A DNA stretch of 48,404 nt. It comes from a virus. Below, piece by piece: positions 30,509 to 39,746 of the stretch; within the stretch, counting starts at the first letter, position 1, and each line of letters begins with the position of its first letter. The DNA is taken from IMG/VR virus record IMGVR_UViG_3300044470_000195, positions 1 through 48,404 of that record; one strand, written 5' to 3'. The position numbers and the translations under genes were made by a program. Below the pieces are notes generated by a model. The model had not been told where the DNA came from. It searched no databases and saw nothing but the letters and a program-made list of their open reading frames with translations.

Positions 30509-33160
30509 ATGGCTGAAACCGTCTTCATACAAGTCGCCACACCGGGCGCCACGGGTCCCGGCGGCAACCCCGGCGCGACGGGTGCATCTGGCCCGGCGGG
30601 CACCTCGGTTAATTGGACCGGGACGTATGCCGCCACCACGATCTACGCTCTATCCGCCGGCGTGTCGTATGGCTCGTCTTCGTACGTCAGCCTGGGAGCT
30701 ACCAATGTCGGCCACCAGCCCGACATCAGCCCGCTCTGGTGGCAACTCATCGCGCAGCAGGGAGCACAAGGCGCCACGGGCGTCGGCGCCTCGGGCAGCA
30801 CGGGGCCACAGGGCAGCGTCGGCGCCACGGGCAGCACGGGGGTCGGCGCCACGGGCGCCACCGGCAGCCAGGGCAGCCCCGGAGCCACGGGGGTCGGCGC
30901 CACGGGCAGCCCTGGCGCCACGGGCAGCCAGGGCGACCCCGGAGCCACGGGGGTCGGCGCCACGGGCAGCACGGGCAGCCCCGGCGCCACGGGCGTCGGC
31001 GCACAGGGCCCGCAAGGAATCGGCGGCGTCCAAGGAAATCCCGGAGGCGCTGGTGCGACCGGGAGCACGGGGCCCCAAGGTGATCCCGGAACGGCCGGTG
31101 GCCAGGGATCCGCCGGAAATCCCGGTGCCACGGGCGCCACGGGCAGCGGCCTCGTCGGCGCCACGGGCAGCACGGGCAGCCCCGGAGCCACGGGCACGGC
31201 CGGTATCTCGGTGACATGGACCGGGACCTACTCGTCCGTGATCACCTACGTTCTGAACAATGGCGTGGTCTTCAGCTCGGCCTCGTACGTGAGTTTGCAG
31301 AACAGCAACACCGCGCACCAGCCCGACATAAACCCCACCTGGTGGCAACTAATCGCCCAGCAGGGATCGCAAGGAAACACGGGCAGCCCCGGCGCGACGG
31401 GTAGCCCCGGCAGCGTCGGTGCCACGGGCAGCACAGGGGTCGGCGCCACGGGCGCAACCGGCAGCCAGGGCAGCACGGGAAGCACGGGCGTTGGCGCCAC
31501 GGGCAGCACGGGGAGCGTTGGCGCGAGCGGTGCACAAGGCAGCGGGGGCTCCCAAGGTGTGCAAGGAAACACGGGTAGCCCCGGTGCGACGGGCAGCACG
31601 GGGCCCGGCGTTTCCGGCACCACCAACTACATCCCCAAATTCACGTCGGGGAGTGCAATTGGGAATAGCTCGATCCAGGACAACGGGACGACGGTAAGCA
31701 CCAGTGAGAGTATGGCCGTGTCAGGGATTCTCTCAGTAACGGCTATTGCCACACAAATACAGTCCATTACGAATGCCTCCTCTGGTTATGCCCAGTTTCG
31801 CTTGATCGATGACCTGGGGCACGCCTACTACATCGCTCGCGGAGGATCAGGAACCACCGTCGCCAACAAGCTCTACTTCTGGGATGAGCAGGCAGGATCA
31901 TATGCCGGAATTTATGTGGGAGCCGGAACGTTCTACGGCAATTTGAGTACTGCCGGGACCTTGACCCTCGGGTCGTCCCCCGCCTGGACCCAATGGCCTG
32001 CTGTAGACATTGCAGCCTACGCCAATGGCAGCACTACAGGGGGACTCCAAGAAGCGATCACTGCAAACGGAGCCTACCATACCTACCTGATTCCACAAGG
32101 CACGACCTCCGTGAGCGGCACGGTGACACTGGTCTCGAATATCGCCATCCTCGGTTCCAGCCCAGCAGCATCTATAATCTCGCTCACGAACGCCACGGCC
32201 GACTTCCTCACCTGGGGATCGGCCCAGGTCAACAACGTCTGGATTGGGAATTTCTCCGTCACCTCCCCGTCTGCTTCGACGCGCACGGGTGGGTGGGTGC
32301 TCCATGGGACGGCTGCCTACGGCTCACCGAAGCTGCTCAATAAGGCCCACATTTTCAACCTCGATGTCACCCGGCAGATGAACGGCCTCTGGATCACCCA
32401 GTTTCAATTCGTCTGGGTGCAGAGTTGTATGATGAGCGATTTCGTGAATGGCGGGGTCGGTATTGCCTGGGGGCAGACCGTTTCCAGCGGCTCGACCAAC
32501 CAAGGCTCTGAAGGATATTTAATCGACTGCCAGATTTATGCGAGCGATTTTATCAACAGCGACACCACGAGCTTGCTGCACGCCATAACCATCACTGATT
32601 GCGATGCGGTTTATTTGCTCGATTCAGGAGCGTCCGGCGCCACGTCCAACAACGTACTGATGACCGCGAATTCATACGGCCTCCACAACCATTTCATCCG
32701 AGGATTAACCGTAGACGCGACCTCGGGAACGGGACCAAATTTCTACATCACCGGCAGTGGAACGGCGACGGACATCGCCATTTACGATTCCTGGTTTTCC
32801 CCTTCCAGCACAGCTTCGGCGGGGCTGCGGATAGATGCCACAACCCTCGGGCGCTTCAATGTCGTGGGGAACGAGTTCATAAATGCCACGGCCAGCGGCG
32901 CGTACGGCCTCTACCTCAGCAACAGCGGGAACGTGCCTGTAAATGTGGAGGCGAACATGTTCACCTCCAACACGAACGGCATCTACGTGAATGCCGGCTC
33001 CGGCTGCCAGGCTCCTCTCATCGATGGAAACTACGATACCGGCTCGACCACGTACTCATTGGTGACCAGCTCCACTACGAACATGATCCGCGTGGGCGCC
33101 AACTACTTCCAGAGCGGCCACTCCTATGGCGCCACGCCCGCGAAGGATCTAGGATGGTGA
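30509..33160 (+). CDS. Collagen-like tail spike with beta-helix C-terminus
   Basis: The 883-residue product begins [20 protein letters not shown]. Two copies of a Trp/Tyr module ([20 protein letters not shown] at about 30605-30760 and [20 protein letters not shown] at about 31210-31360, each ending [13 protein letters not shown]) resemble carbohydrate-binding modules. Long collagen-type G-x-y blocks (GATG/GSTG/GVGATG) separate them. From about residue 485 on, beta-helix-like repeats ([40 protein letters not shown]) suggest a pectate-lyase-like or spike domain. ATG 30509 was chosen because the upstream frame is a shadow. It probably binds host polysaccharide. Confidence 0.75.
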   Translation: MAETVFIQVATPGATGPGGNPGATGASGPAGTSVNWTGTYAATTIYALSAGVSYGSSSYVSLGATNVGHQPDISPLWWQLIAQQGAQGATGVGASGSTGPQGSVGATGSTGVGATGATGSQGSPGATGVGATGSPGATGSQGDPGATGVGATGSTGSPGATGVGAQGPQGIGGVQGNPGGAGATGSTGPQGDPGTAGGQGSAGNPGATGATGSGLVGATGSTGSPGATGTAGISVTWTGTYSSVITYVLNNGVVFSSASYVSLQNSNTAHQPDINPTWWQLIAQQGSQGNTGSPGATGSPGSVGATGSTGVGATGATGSQGSTGSTGVGATGSTGSVGASGAQGSGGSQGVQGNTGSPGATGSTGPGVSGTTNYIPKFTSGSAIGNSSIQDNGTTVSTSESMAVSGILSVTAIATQIQSITNASSGYAQFRLIDDLGHAYYIARGGSGTTVANKLYFWDEQAGSYAGIYVGAGTFYGNLSTAGTLTLGSSPAWTQWPAVDIAAYANGSTTGGLQEAITANGAYHTYLIPQGTTSVSGTVTLVSNIAILGSSPAASIISLTNATADFLTWGSAQVNNVWIGNFSVTSPSASTRTGGWVLHGTAAYGSPKLLNKAHIFNLDVTRQMNGLWITQFQFVWVQSCMMSDFVNGGVGIAWGQTVSSGSTNQGSEGYLIDCQIYASDFINSDTTSLLHAITITDCDAVYLLDSGASGATSNNVLMTANSYGLHNHFIRGLTVDATSGTGPNFYITGSGTATDIAIYDSWFSPSSTASAGLRIDATTLGRFNVVGNEFINATASGAYGLYLSNSGNVPVNVEANMFTSNTNGIYVNAGSGCQAPLIDGNYDTGSTTYSLVTSSTTNMIRVGANYFQSGHSYGATPAKDLGW
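30768..31612 (+). repeat. Collagen-like coding repeats (two blocks)
   Basis: Two blocks (about 30768-31195 and 31365-31612) are made of near-identical codons for G-x-y triplets, for example GGCGCCACGGGCAGCACGG. High DNA identity favours expansion or loss by recombination, which would change fibre length. Confidence 0.8.
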
Positions 33161-33462
33161 GCATGACGCCCGAAAAGTCTTACGAACTAACCACCGCCGA
33201 GCGGGAGCAATGCCAGCGCCTGAACACTCTCGGCGTGCAGATCAAAGCGCGCGCCTTCGACGCGCAGGCGCAACTCGCCCTGGCGCAGAACGAGCTTTCG
33301 CATCTCCAGCGGGAATTCGACGGCATTTTGAACGCGATGCGCGCCGCGCACGGATTTGTCAACGGCGGTCTCACTCAGGACTTCGCCAGGCTCGTGGGCG
33401 CCGCGCTGCCCACGAAGCAAGATGCGCTGGCGCCGAAGGGCGCCGCAGAGGGGCCCCGATAG
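33154..33462 (+). CDS. Hypothetical helical protein, 102 residues
   Basis: The start ATG 33154 overlaps the previous stop region (ATGGTGA), and an in-frame ATG at 33163 is an alternative. The product [20 protein letters not shown] followed by [20 protein letters not shown] and [20 protein letters not shown] is a coiled-coil-like helix, then a short C-terminal AP/KQ-rich tail. It is probably a tail-tip chaperone or assembly helper by position. No family is recognised. Confidence 0.55.
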   Translation: MVSMTPEKSYELTTAEREQCQRLNTLGVQIKARAFDAQAQLALAQNELSHLQREFDGILNAMRAAHGFVNGGLTQDFARLVGAALPTKQDALAPKGAAEGPR

Positions 33463-34617
33463 ATGCGCTTCCACGTTGTGGGCCTTCCGCACACCGAGGT
33501 CAGTAAGGAATACTGCGCCTGCGCCTACAGCGAAAAATGCCGCAAGTTCGGCCTGATGATGAAATCGCTAGGGCACCACGTCATTCTCTATGCGGCCGAA
33601 GGCTCGGACCAATCCTGCTGCGATGAGTTGGTGCCCGTTATTTCAACGGCCGAGCAGGAGCGCTTTTTCGGCGGCTACGACTGGCACAAGAGCACTTTCC
33701 GGCTGAAGTGGGACCCTGCCGAGCCGTACTGGCAGATCGCGAACATGCGCGCGGCGGCTGAAATCAAGGCCCGCGAGCAGCGCGGGGATTTCGTCTGCCT
33801 GGTCGGCGGCGCGTGCCAGAAGCCCATCGCCGACCTGGTGGGCGAGGCAAATTCGATTATCGTCGAGCCGTTCGTGGGCTATTACGGCATCTTCGCGCGG
33901 CACCGCGTTTTCGAGAGCTACACGCACCAGGCGTGCGTTTACGGCACGCGATCGAAGGATCCGGACGGCCCCCTGTACGATGCCGTGATCCCCAACTATT
34001 TCGACCCCGCGGATTTCCCGTTCTGCGCGGAGAAAGGCGATTACCTCCTGTTCCTGGCGCGCGTCATCCAGCGCAAGGGCATCGCCATGGCCATCGAGAC
34101 GGCCAAAGCCGCGGGCCTGAAGCTCATCGTCGCCGGCCAGGGCGGAACGGTTGACCGCGATGCGCTCGTCACCGAGGAGGGGCAGCGGCTGCCAATCGGC
34201 GACGTGGAGTACGTCGGCTATGCCGATGCAGCCAGGCGCGCCGAGCTGATGGGCCACGCGCGCGCGTTGATCCAGCCCACTCTGTTTTTGGAGCCGTTCG
34301 GCGGTAATGTCGTCGAGGCGCAAATGTGCGGCACGCCCGTTATCACCACCGATCACGCCGTGTTCAGTGAAACCGTGAAGCCGGGGCTCACTGGCTATCG
34401 CTGCCACACCCTTGGCCAATTTGTTAAGGCGGCGAAGGAATGCCAGAGCCTGGACCCTGCGACCATCAGGGAAATCGCCATAGCCAACTACTCCATGGAC
34501 CGCGTGAAGCTCATGTATCAGACATATTTCGAAATGTTGGCCGGCCTATGGGGCGAAGGTTGGCCGGCACTCGGGAGCGATGCGGTGTCCGACTTGGAGT
34601 GGCTAAGAAAGCGTTGA
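33463..34617 (+). CDS. Family-4-like glycosyltransferase
   Basis: This 384-residue enzyme starts right after the previous stop. It shows a Rossmann C-terminal half (GDYLLFLARVIQRKGIAMAI, ETAKAAGLKLIVAGQGGTVD) and the retaining-glycosyltransferase motif EPFGGNVVEAQMCGTPVI with Glu277 and Glu285. The N-terminal half contains SLGHHVILYAAEGSDQSCCD and WHKSTFRLKWDPAEPYWQI. It transfers a sugar from a nucleotide sugar, but the acceptor is unknown. It may glycosylate a virion protein, modify host surface polysaccharide, or modify DNA. Its position among virion genes favours the first two. Confidence 0.75.
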   Translation: MRFHVVGLPHTEVSKEYCACAYSEKCRKFGLMMKSLGHHVILYAAEGSDQSCCDELVPVISTAEQERFFGGYDWHKSTFRLKWDPAEPYWQIANMRAAAEIKAREQRGDFVCLVGGACQKPIADLVGEANSIIVEPFVGYYGIFARHRVFESYTHQACVYGTRSKDPDGPLYDAVIPNYFDPADFPFCAEKGDYLLFLARVIQRKGIAMAIETAKAAGLKLIVAGQGGTVDRDALVTEEGQRLPIGDVEYVGYADAARRAELMGHARALIQPTLFLEPFGGNVVEAQMCGTPVITTDHAVFSETVKPGLTGYRCHTLGQFVKAAKECQSLDPATIREIAIANYSMDRVKLMYQTYFEMLAGLWGEGWPALGSDAVSDLEWLRKR

Positions 34618-34699
34618 CGTACTAGCCGATTCAGAGTGTTTTTGAACCTTGTGGATGCTGCCGTTCACGCGCATTCTTTGCATAGGCCGGAAACGCCCA

Positions 34700-35611
34700 A
34701 TGAGTCAGCCTGCCAGCTTCTCCAAAAACGGCTCCGCCCGGTTCTATGTGTACGTTTACTGGAACCCCCTAAAAGATGGGACCCCGCCTTTCTATGTTGG
34801 GAAGGGCCAGGGTTTCCGCGCCAGGAGCCACTTATGCCCATCGGGAGGCGACGGCAAAAACAAGTATAAAGAGGCACTCGTAAAGGAAATACGGCGGGCC
34901 GGGATGGAACCCCTCATCACATATGAGTGGTGCGGAAACGACGAACAAGAGGCGCTCCTTTGGGAGCGATTTCTAATTGAGCTGTTCGGCAAGCGCCGCA
35001 ACGGCGGCCTCCTCGCAAATCTTACGGACGGTGGCGAGGGAACCAGCGGATTTAAGCTCGCACCGGAACTTGTTAAGAGGCTTGCTGATGCCCGGCGCGG
35101 TAAACCCAAACGCTTCCCCGTGTCCGAAGAAACATGCCGGCGGTTATCCGCTTCGCTAAAGGGGCACGCCGTTTCCAGCGATACCAGAAAGAAAATATCC
35201 GAGAGGCAGACCGGTACCCAAAGGGCCAGGGGCCATGTTGTTTCTCAGGAGTGCAGGGATAGAATTGCGGAAAAGCTCAAGGGGCGCCCAGGAATCAAAG
35301 GGGTTGTCCGTTCGGAGGAGTGGCGCCTCAGATTATCCAAATCCCACGAAGGTAAAAAGCACTCTCCGGAGTCGATCGCAAAAATGAAAGGCAATCAGAA
35401 CGCTCTCGGCTACCGACACTCGGATGAAGTCAAGGCTGAAATCTCAGCAAGGCAAAAAGGCCGCACTCTTTCCGAAGGTCACAAGGCGAAGATTCGAGCA
35501 TCCTCCGGCGGGTGGCATCACACGGAGGAGTCTCGCCGCAAAATGTCCGAGGCGAGACGCCGCCGTGCTCAGTCCGAATCTGCGGGCACCATAATCCCCG
35601 CAACCGAATAG
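34700..35611 (+). CDS. GIY-YIG homing endonuclease with NUMOD3-type repeats
   Basis: This 303-residue selfish endonuclease has an N-terminal GIY-YIG-like block (RFYVYVYWNPLKDGTPPFYV then GKGQGFRARSH) and a catalytic-type Glu in LLWERFLIELFGKR. Its C-terminal two thirds consist of repeated DNA-binding NUMOD3-like units (SEETCRRLSASLKGH, SDTRKKISERQTG, SEEWRLRLSKSHEG, SPESIAKMKGNQNA, SEGHKAKIRASSGG, TEESRRKMSEARRR). It lies alone between the glycosyltransferase and ejection genes, is more A+T-rich than its surroundings, and is not inside a recognisable intron. ATG 34700 was chosen over 34649. Confidence 0.8.
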   Translation: MSQPASFSKNGSARFYVYVYWNPLKDGTPPFYVGKGQGFRARSHLCPSGGDGKNKYKEALVKEIRRAGMEPLITYEWCGNDEQEALLWERFLIELFGKRRNGGLLANLTDGGEGTSGFKLAPELVKRLADARRGKPKRFPVSEETCRRLSASLKGHAVSSDTRKKISERQTGTQRARGHVVSQECRDRIAEKLKGRPGIKGVVRSEEWRLRLSKSHEGKKHSPESIAKMKGNQNALGYRHSDEVKAEISARQKGRTLSEGHKAKIRASSGGWHHTEESRRKMSEARRRRAQSESAGTIIPATE

Positions 35612-35652
35612 CCTCCGCAATTTCTTAATCTTTTTACGCTCAGGAGTCCATC

Positions 35653-37932
35653 ATGGCCAGCCTCAAAGACATCTCTCTGCAAAACCGCAACACCGCGCTG
35701 ACGGAGAACCAGCAGCTCATCGACCAAGGCTCTACGCTCCAGGACCAGGCGGGTGCGACCTCGGACATTTACAGCAACCAGGCCCAGGGCTATCAGAGCC
35801 AGGCGGACGCCGCCGCGGCGCAGCTCCAGCAGACGCCCGGCTACACGGCCCAGGAAGCCGCGCAGATCGCGCCCGACTATTCGCAGTACGCGACCGGCTC
35901 CGGAGACCTGCAAAACCGGCAATTGACCAGCGCCGAGCAAGGCCAGATCATGGGCGATCCCAACGCGGCCATGCAGTATTACGACCCGTCCCAGACCACC
36001 GCGGACGTGCAGGGTTCGACCCAGAACCAGCAGCAGGCCACCGATGTGTTGCAGCAGCAGATGAACGCCGCCGCCGGCAATGAGCAGTTGGGGCTGAACA
36101 ACGCGACCAACGCGGGAGCGGAGAACGCCAACAACGCGCTCGGCACCGAGGGTCAATCGATGATTACGGCCTATGGCAATGAGGCCGCGGGGCTGAATGC
36201 CTCGGTAGATCCCTCGCAACTGGGCCTCTCGGCGAACTACGCGGCCAACGAGGAAATGACGCCCCAGCAGCAACAGGACATGGTTACCGCGGCGGGCGTA
36301 ACGGCGGGCAACCAGTACCGCTCGCAGCAGTCCGACATCGCGCGCCAGGCGGCGGCGCAGGGCAACACCAGCCCCATGGCGATCGCGGCCATGAACGAGC
36401 AGCTCAACCGCGACTCGGCCGCCTCCGCCGGCGATGCCATGACCCAGGCGCGCATCGATGCCTCCAACGCCGCCGCCAGCCGCCTGCAAACCGAGGAGGC
36501 TACGCGGCTCGGCAGCGCGCAGGACATTGCCGGCATGGAGCAGCAGAACGCCACCACGCTCGGCAACACCCAGATGCAGGCCATCGATACGTACGGCGCC
36601 CAGAACCTCTCGAACGCGCAAGCCCAGGAGCAGGCGCAGGCGAACGCCGCCGCCACCGGCGGCCAGGCGACCGCCAACGCCGCGGCCACCGGCGGCCAGG
36701 CCGCCATCAACACCGCCAACACCACCGGCCAGGAGACCTTAGCGGCCGAGCAGCAGAACCAGGCCACCGGCCAAGGTCTCGCCACGGCCGCCGACACGGC
36801 CGCCTCGAATCGCGCCGACACCCTGGCCACCAATCGCCAAGCCTCGACGGCGGACATTCAGAACACGCAGTACAACCAGGGGATGGCCACCGGCCAGGCC
36901 ACGGCGACGGGAGCGCAGACGGTAGCCAACCAGCGCATCGCCGGCAATACCGCGTATCGCGGCTACCTCACCGGGCAGCAAGCCGAAGACCAGAGCAGCG
37001 CGCTCACTGCCTCGGGGCAGAAAATCTCGGCGTACGGTGACACCACCTCGGCGGCCACCGGCACGCTGGGCGCGGCCAACGCCGCGACCAGCGGCGCGAC
37101 CACCGCCAACGCACAGCCCAGCACGGCCCAGCAGGTCGTCGGCGCGGCTACCGGCGCCGCAGCCGCATTCCTGGACGACGGCGACCTCGACACGTCCGCC
37201 GGAGATATGCCGACGCCTCCCGACCTGCCGGCCCAGATCGGCACACCAGCTCCGCCGCAGACCGCCGCGCCCGCAGACCCCTCGTTGAGCACCTGGCAGA
37301 AGATTCAACGCTACAGGCAACAGCGGCAGCTTCAACAGCAGCAGAACCCGAAGAGCATCGGCAGTAATGGGCAGCCGCAGTCACAGCAGCAGCAGAACCC
37401 GAATAGCTGGTCCCAGATCGGCTCCAACATTGGCCAGATCGCCGGCGCCGTCACGGGCCTGGCGGACGGCGGCGCGCCCGGCGTGAAGCCCGCCATCGTG
37501 GGCGAGCGGGGCCCCGAGTGGATCACCAACCTCGGCAAGGAGGGGCATAGCAAAGGCACGCTCGTTACCAAGCCCACCCACGCCCTGATGGAAAAGAACG
37601 ATCTGGTGGTGCCGCTGAACCGCACCAAGAACACCAAGGTCCCGCCCAGCACACTGCGCATGGTGCCGGCGCGCTACCGCCCGGCCGGCGGAAACGGCGC
37701 CAACGCCGAACCCATGTGCGATGGAGGAGTCCGCGCCGAGCCCATGGCCGCCGGCGGCATCGTAACCAAGGGCGCGCAGCCGCCGGCGCCGATGCCCACG
37801 GCCGCCAGGATGCCGGGATCGGCGGCCGGCGCCCTGGTGCGTTCGCGCTACCGCAGACCCACCGGGCCGGCAGGCCCGCACAATCCGCTCCACATCAACG
37901 AACCGCTGCATCCGATGCCGGCGTACAGGTAG
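35653..37932 (+). CDS. Putative virion ejection / internal protein 1
   Basis: A CAGGAGTCC ribosome site precedes ATG 35653. This 759-residue protein is Gln, Ala, Asn and Thr-rich (NAAATGGQATANAAATGGQA and QQQQNPKSIGSNGQPQ) with a C-terminal ADGGAPGVKPAIVGERGPEW, TNLGKEGHSKGTLVTKPTHA and NDLVVPLNRTKN. That end resembles tape-measure or injection proteins (VGERGPE motif). The composition fits an ejected, membrane-interacting virion protein. It is followed by two more large proteins of the same style. Confidence 0.6.
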   Translation: MASLKDISLQNRNTALTENQQLIDQGSTLQDQAGATSDIYSNQAQGYQSQADAAAAQLQQTPGYTAQEAAQIAPDYSQYATGSGDLQNRQLTSAEQGQIMGDPNAAMQYYDPSQTTADVQGSTQNQQQATDVLQQQMNAAAGNEQLGLNNATNAGAENANNALGTEGQSMITAYGNEAAGLNASVDPSQLGLSANYAANEEMTPQQQQDMVTAAGVTAGNQYRSQQSDIARQAAAQGNTSPMAIAAMNEQLNRDSAASAGDAMTQARIDASNAAASRLQTEEATRLGSAQDIAGMEQQNATTLGNTQMQAIDTYGAQNLSNAQAQEQAQANAAATGGQATANAAATGGQAAINTANTTGQETLAAEQQNQATGQGLATAADTAASNRADTLATNRQASTADIQNTQYNQGMATGQATATGAQTVANQRIAGNTAYRGYLTGQQAEDQSSALTASGQKISAYGDTTSAATGTLGAANAATSGATTANAQPSTAQQVVGAATGAAAAFLDDGDLDTSAGDMPTPPDLPAQIGTPAPPQTAAPADPSLSTWQKIQRYRQQRQLQQQQNPKSIGSNGQPQSQQQQNPNSWSQIGSNIGQIAGAVTGLADGGAPGVKPAIVGERGPEWITNLGKEGHSKGTLVTKPTHALMEKNDLVVPLNRTKNTKVPPSTLRMVPARYRPAGGNGANAEPMCDGGVRAEPMAAGGIVTKGAQPPAPMPTAARMPGSAAGALVRSRYRRPTGPAGPHNPLHINEPLHPMPAYR

Positions 37933-37952
37933 GTCACGAAGGGATCCCATCA

Positions 37953-39725
37953 ATGGCAGTCACGGTATTCGATTCCAAAGGGCGCTACGTGGGGGTCCCT
38001 GGGCAGAACCTCCTCGCGCCGATTCTCGATCAGCCCGACATCGGCGTAGGCCTCGACGACTCGACCGGCACGGCGGACGCCGACAACCAATTGCAGTCGG
38101 CCGCGCTGCCCAATCCACCGGCGATCCCCGATCAACCCACGGACAACACCGGCCCGGCACAGCAGATCGCCATGGCGCCCCCGCCGGCGCCCTCGGGCAA
38201 CCCGGCCGCGTACGGCCGCGCCGCGGGCTTACCACTGCCCTCGCCCCCGAACATCCCCCCGCAGATGTCCACGCCGGCGCCGCCGCAGACGGCGCCGCCG
38301 CCGCCACCGCCGAACGGATCCCAAACGCAGGACCCCTACGGCAGCACGTTGATGGACAACTCGAACCAAGACCCCACCGCCCCCGCGCCCACCACGTTGC
38401 AGCGCCGCCAGGCCTTGCAGCCGCCCCAGCAGAGTTCCCCGCGGTGGTATCAACGCCTGGCCGCCGCCGCTTTGGGTGGCGCCGCGGGCTACGTGAACGC
38501 TTCCGGCAAGATCGGCGCCAATATTCCGCAATCGGAGGTGCAGGCAGCCGAGGGAAATATCCTGCATCCTGGGGATGCACAGCGCATGGCCGAGTACAAT
38601 CGCGAGAAAGCCGGCCTGGACGATCAACTCACCCTAGAGACCCAGGAGAAGGAAGCCGACGCCCTCGACGAGCAGCGCCAGGCGACGGCCGAACAGCGCC
38701 GAACCGACGCCACCACGCGCGCGCAGAACGAGAAGGACAAGACCGCCGCCGCCGCCGCCGCCCAGGTGGCCAAGGACCTGGCGGCGCGGCGCTCGGCGTT
38801 CGACAAGCTGAAGGGCGCCGCCGTGCCGGTCTACCAGGACCCCAACGCCCCCGTGCCGCCGGGCTACACCGCATTGAACGATCCGGACGTGCCGGGCAAG
38901 GTCGCGCTCGTACGCAACGGAATGCAGCCCGCGCCGCAGGAACTGATTGCCGGCAAGTACCTGTTCGGCTACAAGGCGGGGGATCCCGTGGACACGGCCA
39001 CGCTGAAGGCCGCTTACGACGCCTACTACCGCGACAGCCGGCAAGCCAACAAGCCCGACGCCAACGAGTGGCAAGTGTATCTGGATGCCGCCGGCGGGAA
39101 CGCGGCCGACGCCACGGCAAATTGGAAGCGGGACCAGATCGCGATCGCCGCGGCGAAGCTGAAAGATCCCAACGCGCCCAAGCCCATGATGACGGGCCAG
39201 AAGATTCAAATCGAACAGAAGAAGGCCGCCGTGCTGGCCGCCGCGGAAAAGAACGCGCAGACGCGCCTGGCCAAGATCACCTCCGCGCCGAAGCTGCAAA
39301 CCAGTTCGCCCTTCGCGGCTTCCCTCGCCGGCGACGTGGACACCCCGCAAGCCGTGTACGCCGACCTGGCGAAGAACAAGCAGGACGCCCAGGACGCTTA
39401 CGAGTCGGAGATCCAGGCCGCCACCGGCGGCGTGCCGGGCCACGTCGCCTATCCCGCGGCACCGGCGCCTCAAGGCGCCCCGCCGCCACCGCCGCAGGGT
39501 GCCCCCGGCGCGCCGCCGCCTCCAAGCGCTACAAACGCTCCGAAGCCCGCGCCGCAAGCCACCACAACTCCTCGAGCTCCGGCGCCCGCTCCCGTCGCGC
39601 CCGGCCCGCGCGTGACAATGCCCGTGGCGGGGCAAGTGAAGTACGTCCGCGGTCAGGCCATGAAAATCACCAAGGTCTACCCGGATGGAACGGTAGACGC
39701 CGTGCCGGTCTCCTCGGCGCAGTAA
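37953..39725 (+). CDS. Putative virion ejection / internal protein 2
   Basis: ATG 37953 has GAAGGGA upstream. The 590-residue product has a Pro-rich N-terminal third (PPNIPPQMSTPAPPQTAPPP), then a helical, Ala-rich middle (AAGYVNASGKIGANIPQSEV, TLETQEKEADALDEQRQATA, AAAAAAQVAKDLAARRSAFD). A Pro/Ala C-terminal section ends in PVAGQVKYVRGQAMKITKVY, a small beta module. It looks like a flexible internal virion protein, and no enzymatic motif is seen. Confidence 0.6.
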   Translation: MAVTVFDSKGRYVGVPGQNLLAPILDQPDIGVGLDDSTGTADADNQLQSAALPNPPAIPDQPTDNTGPAQQIAMAPPPAPSGNPAAYGRAAGLPLPSPPNIPPQMSTPAPPQTAPPPPPPNGSQTQDPYGSTLMDNSNQDPTAPAPTTLQRRQALQPPQQSSPRWYQRLAAAALGGAAGYVNASGKIGANIPQSEVQAAEGNILHPGDAQRMAEYNREKAGLDDQLTLETQEKEADALDEQRQATAEQRRTDATTRAQNEKDKTAAAAAAQVAKDLAARRSAFDKLKGAAVPVYQDPNAPVPPGYTALNDPDVPGKVALVRNGMQPAPQELIAGKYLFGYKAGDPVDTATLKAAYDAYYRDSRQANKPDANEWQVYLDAAGGNAADATANWKRDQIAIAAAKLKDPNAPKPMMTGQKIQIEQKKAAVLAAAEKNAQTRLAKITSAPKLQTSSPFAASLAGDVDTPQAVYADLAKNKQDAQDAYESEIQAATGGVPGHVAYPAAPAPQGAPPPPPQGAPGAPPPPSATNAPKPAPQATTTPRAPAPAPVAPGPRVTMPVAGQVKYVRGQAMKITKVYPDGTVDAVPVSSAQ

Positions 39726-39746
39726 TAGAAGCCTGTAACCAAATCA

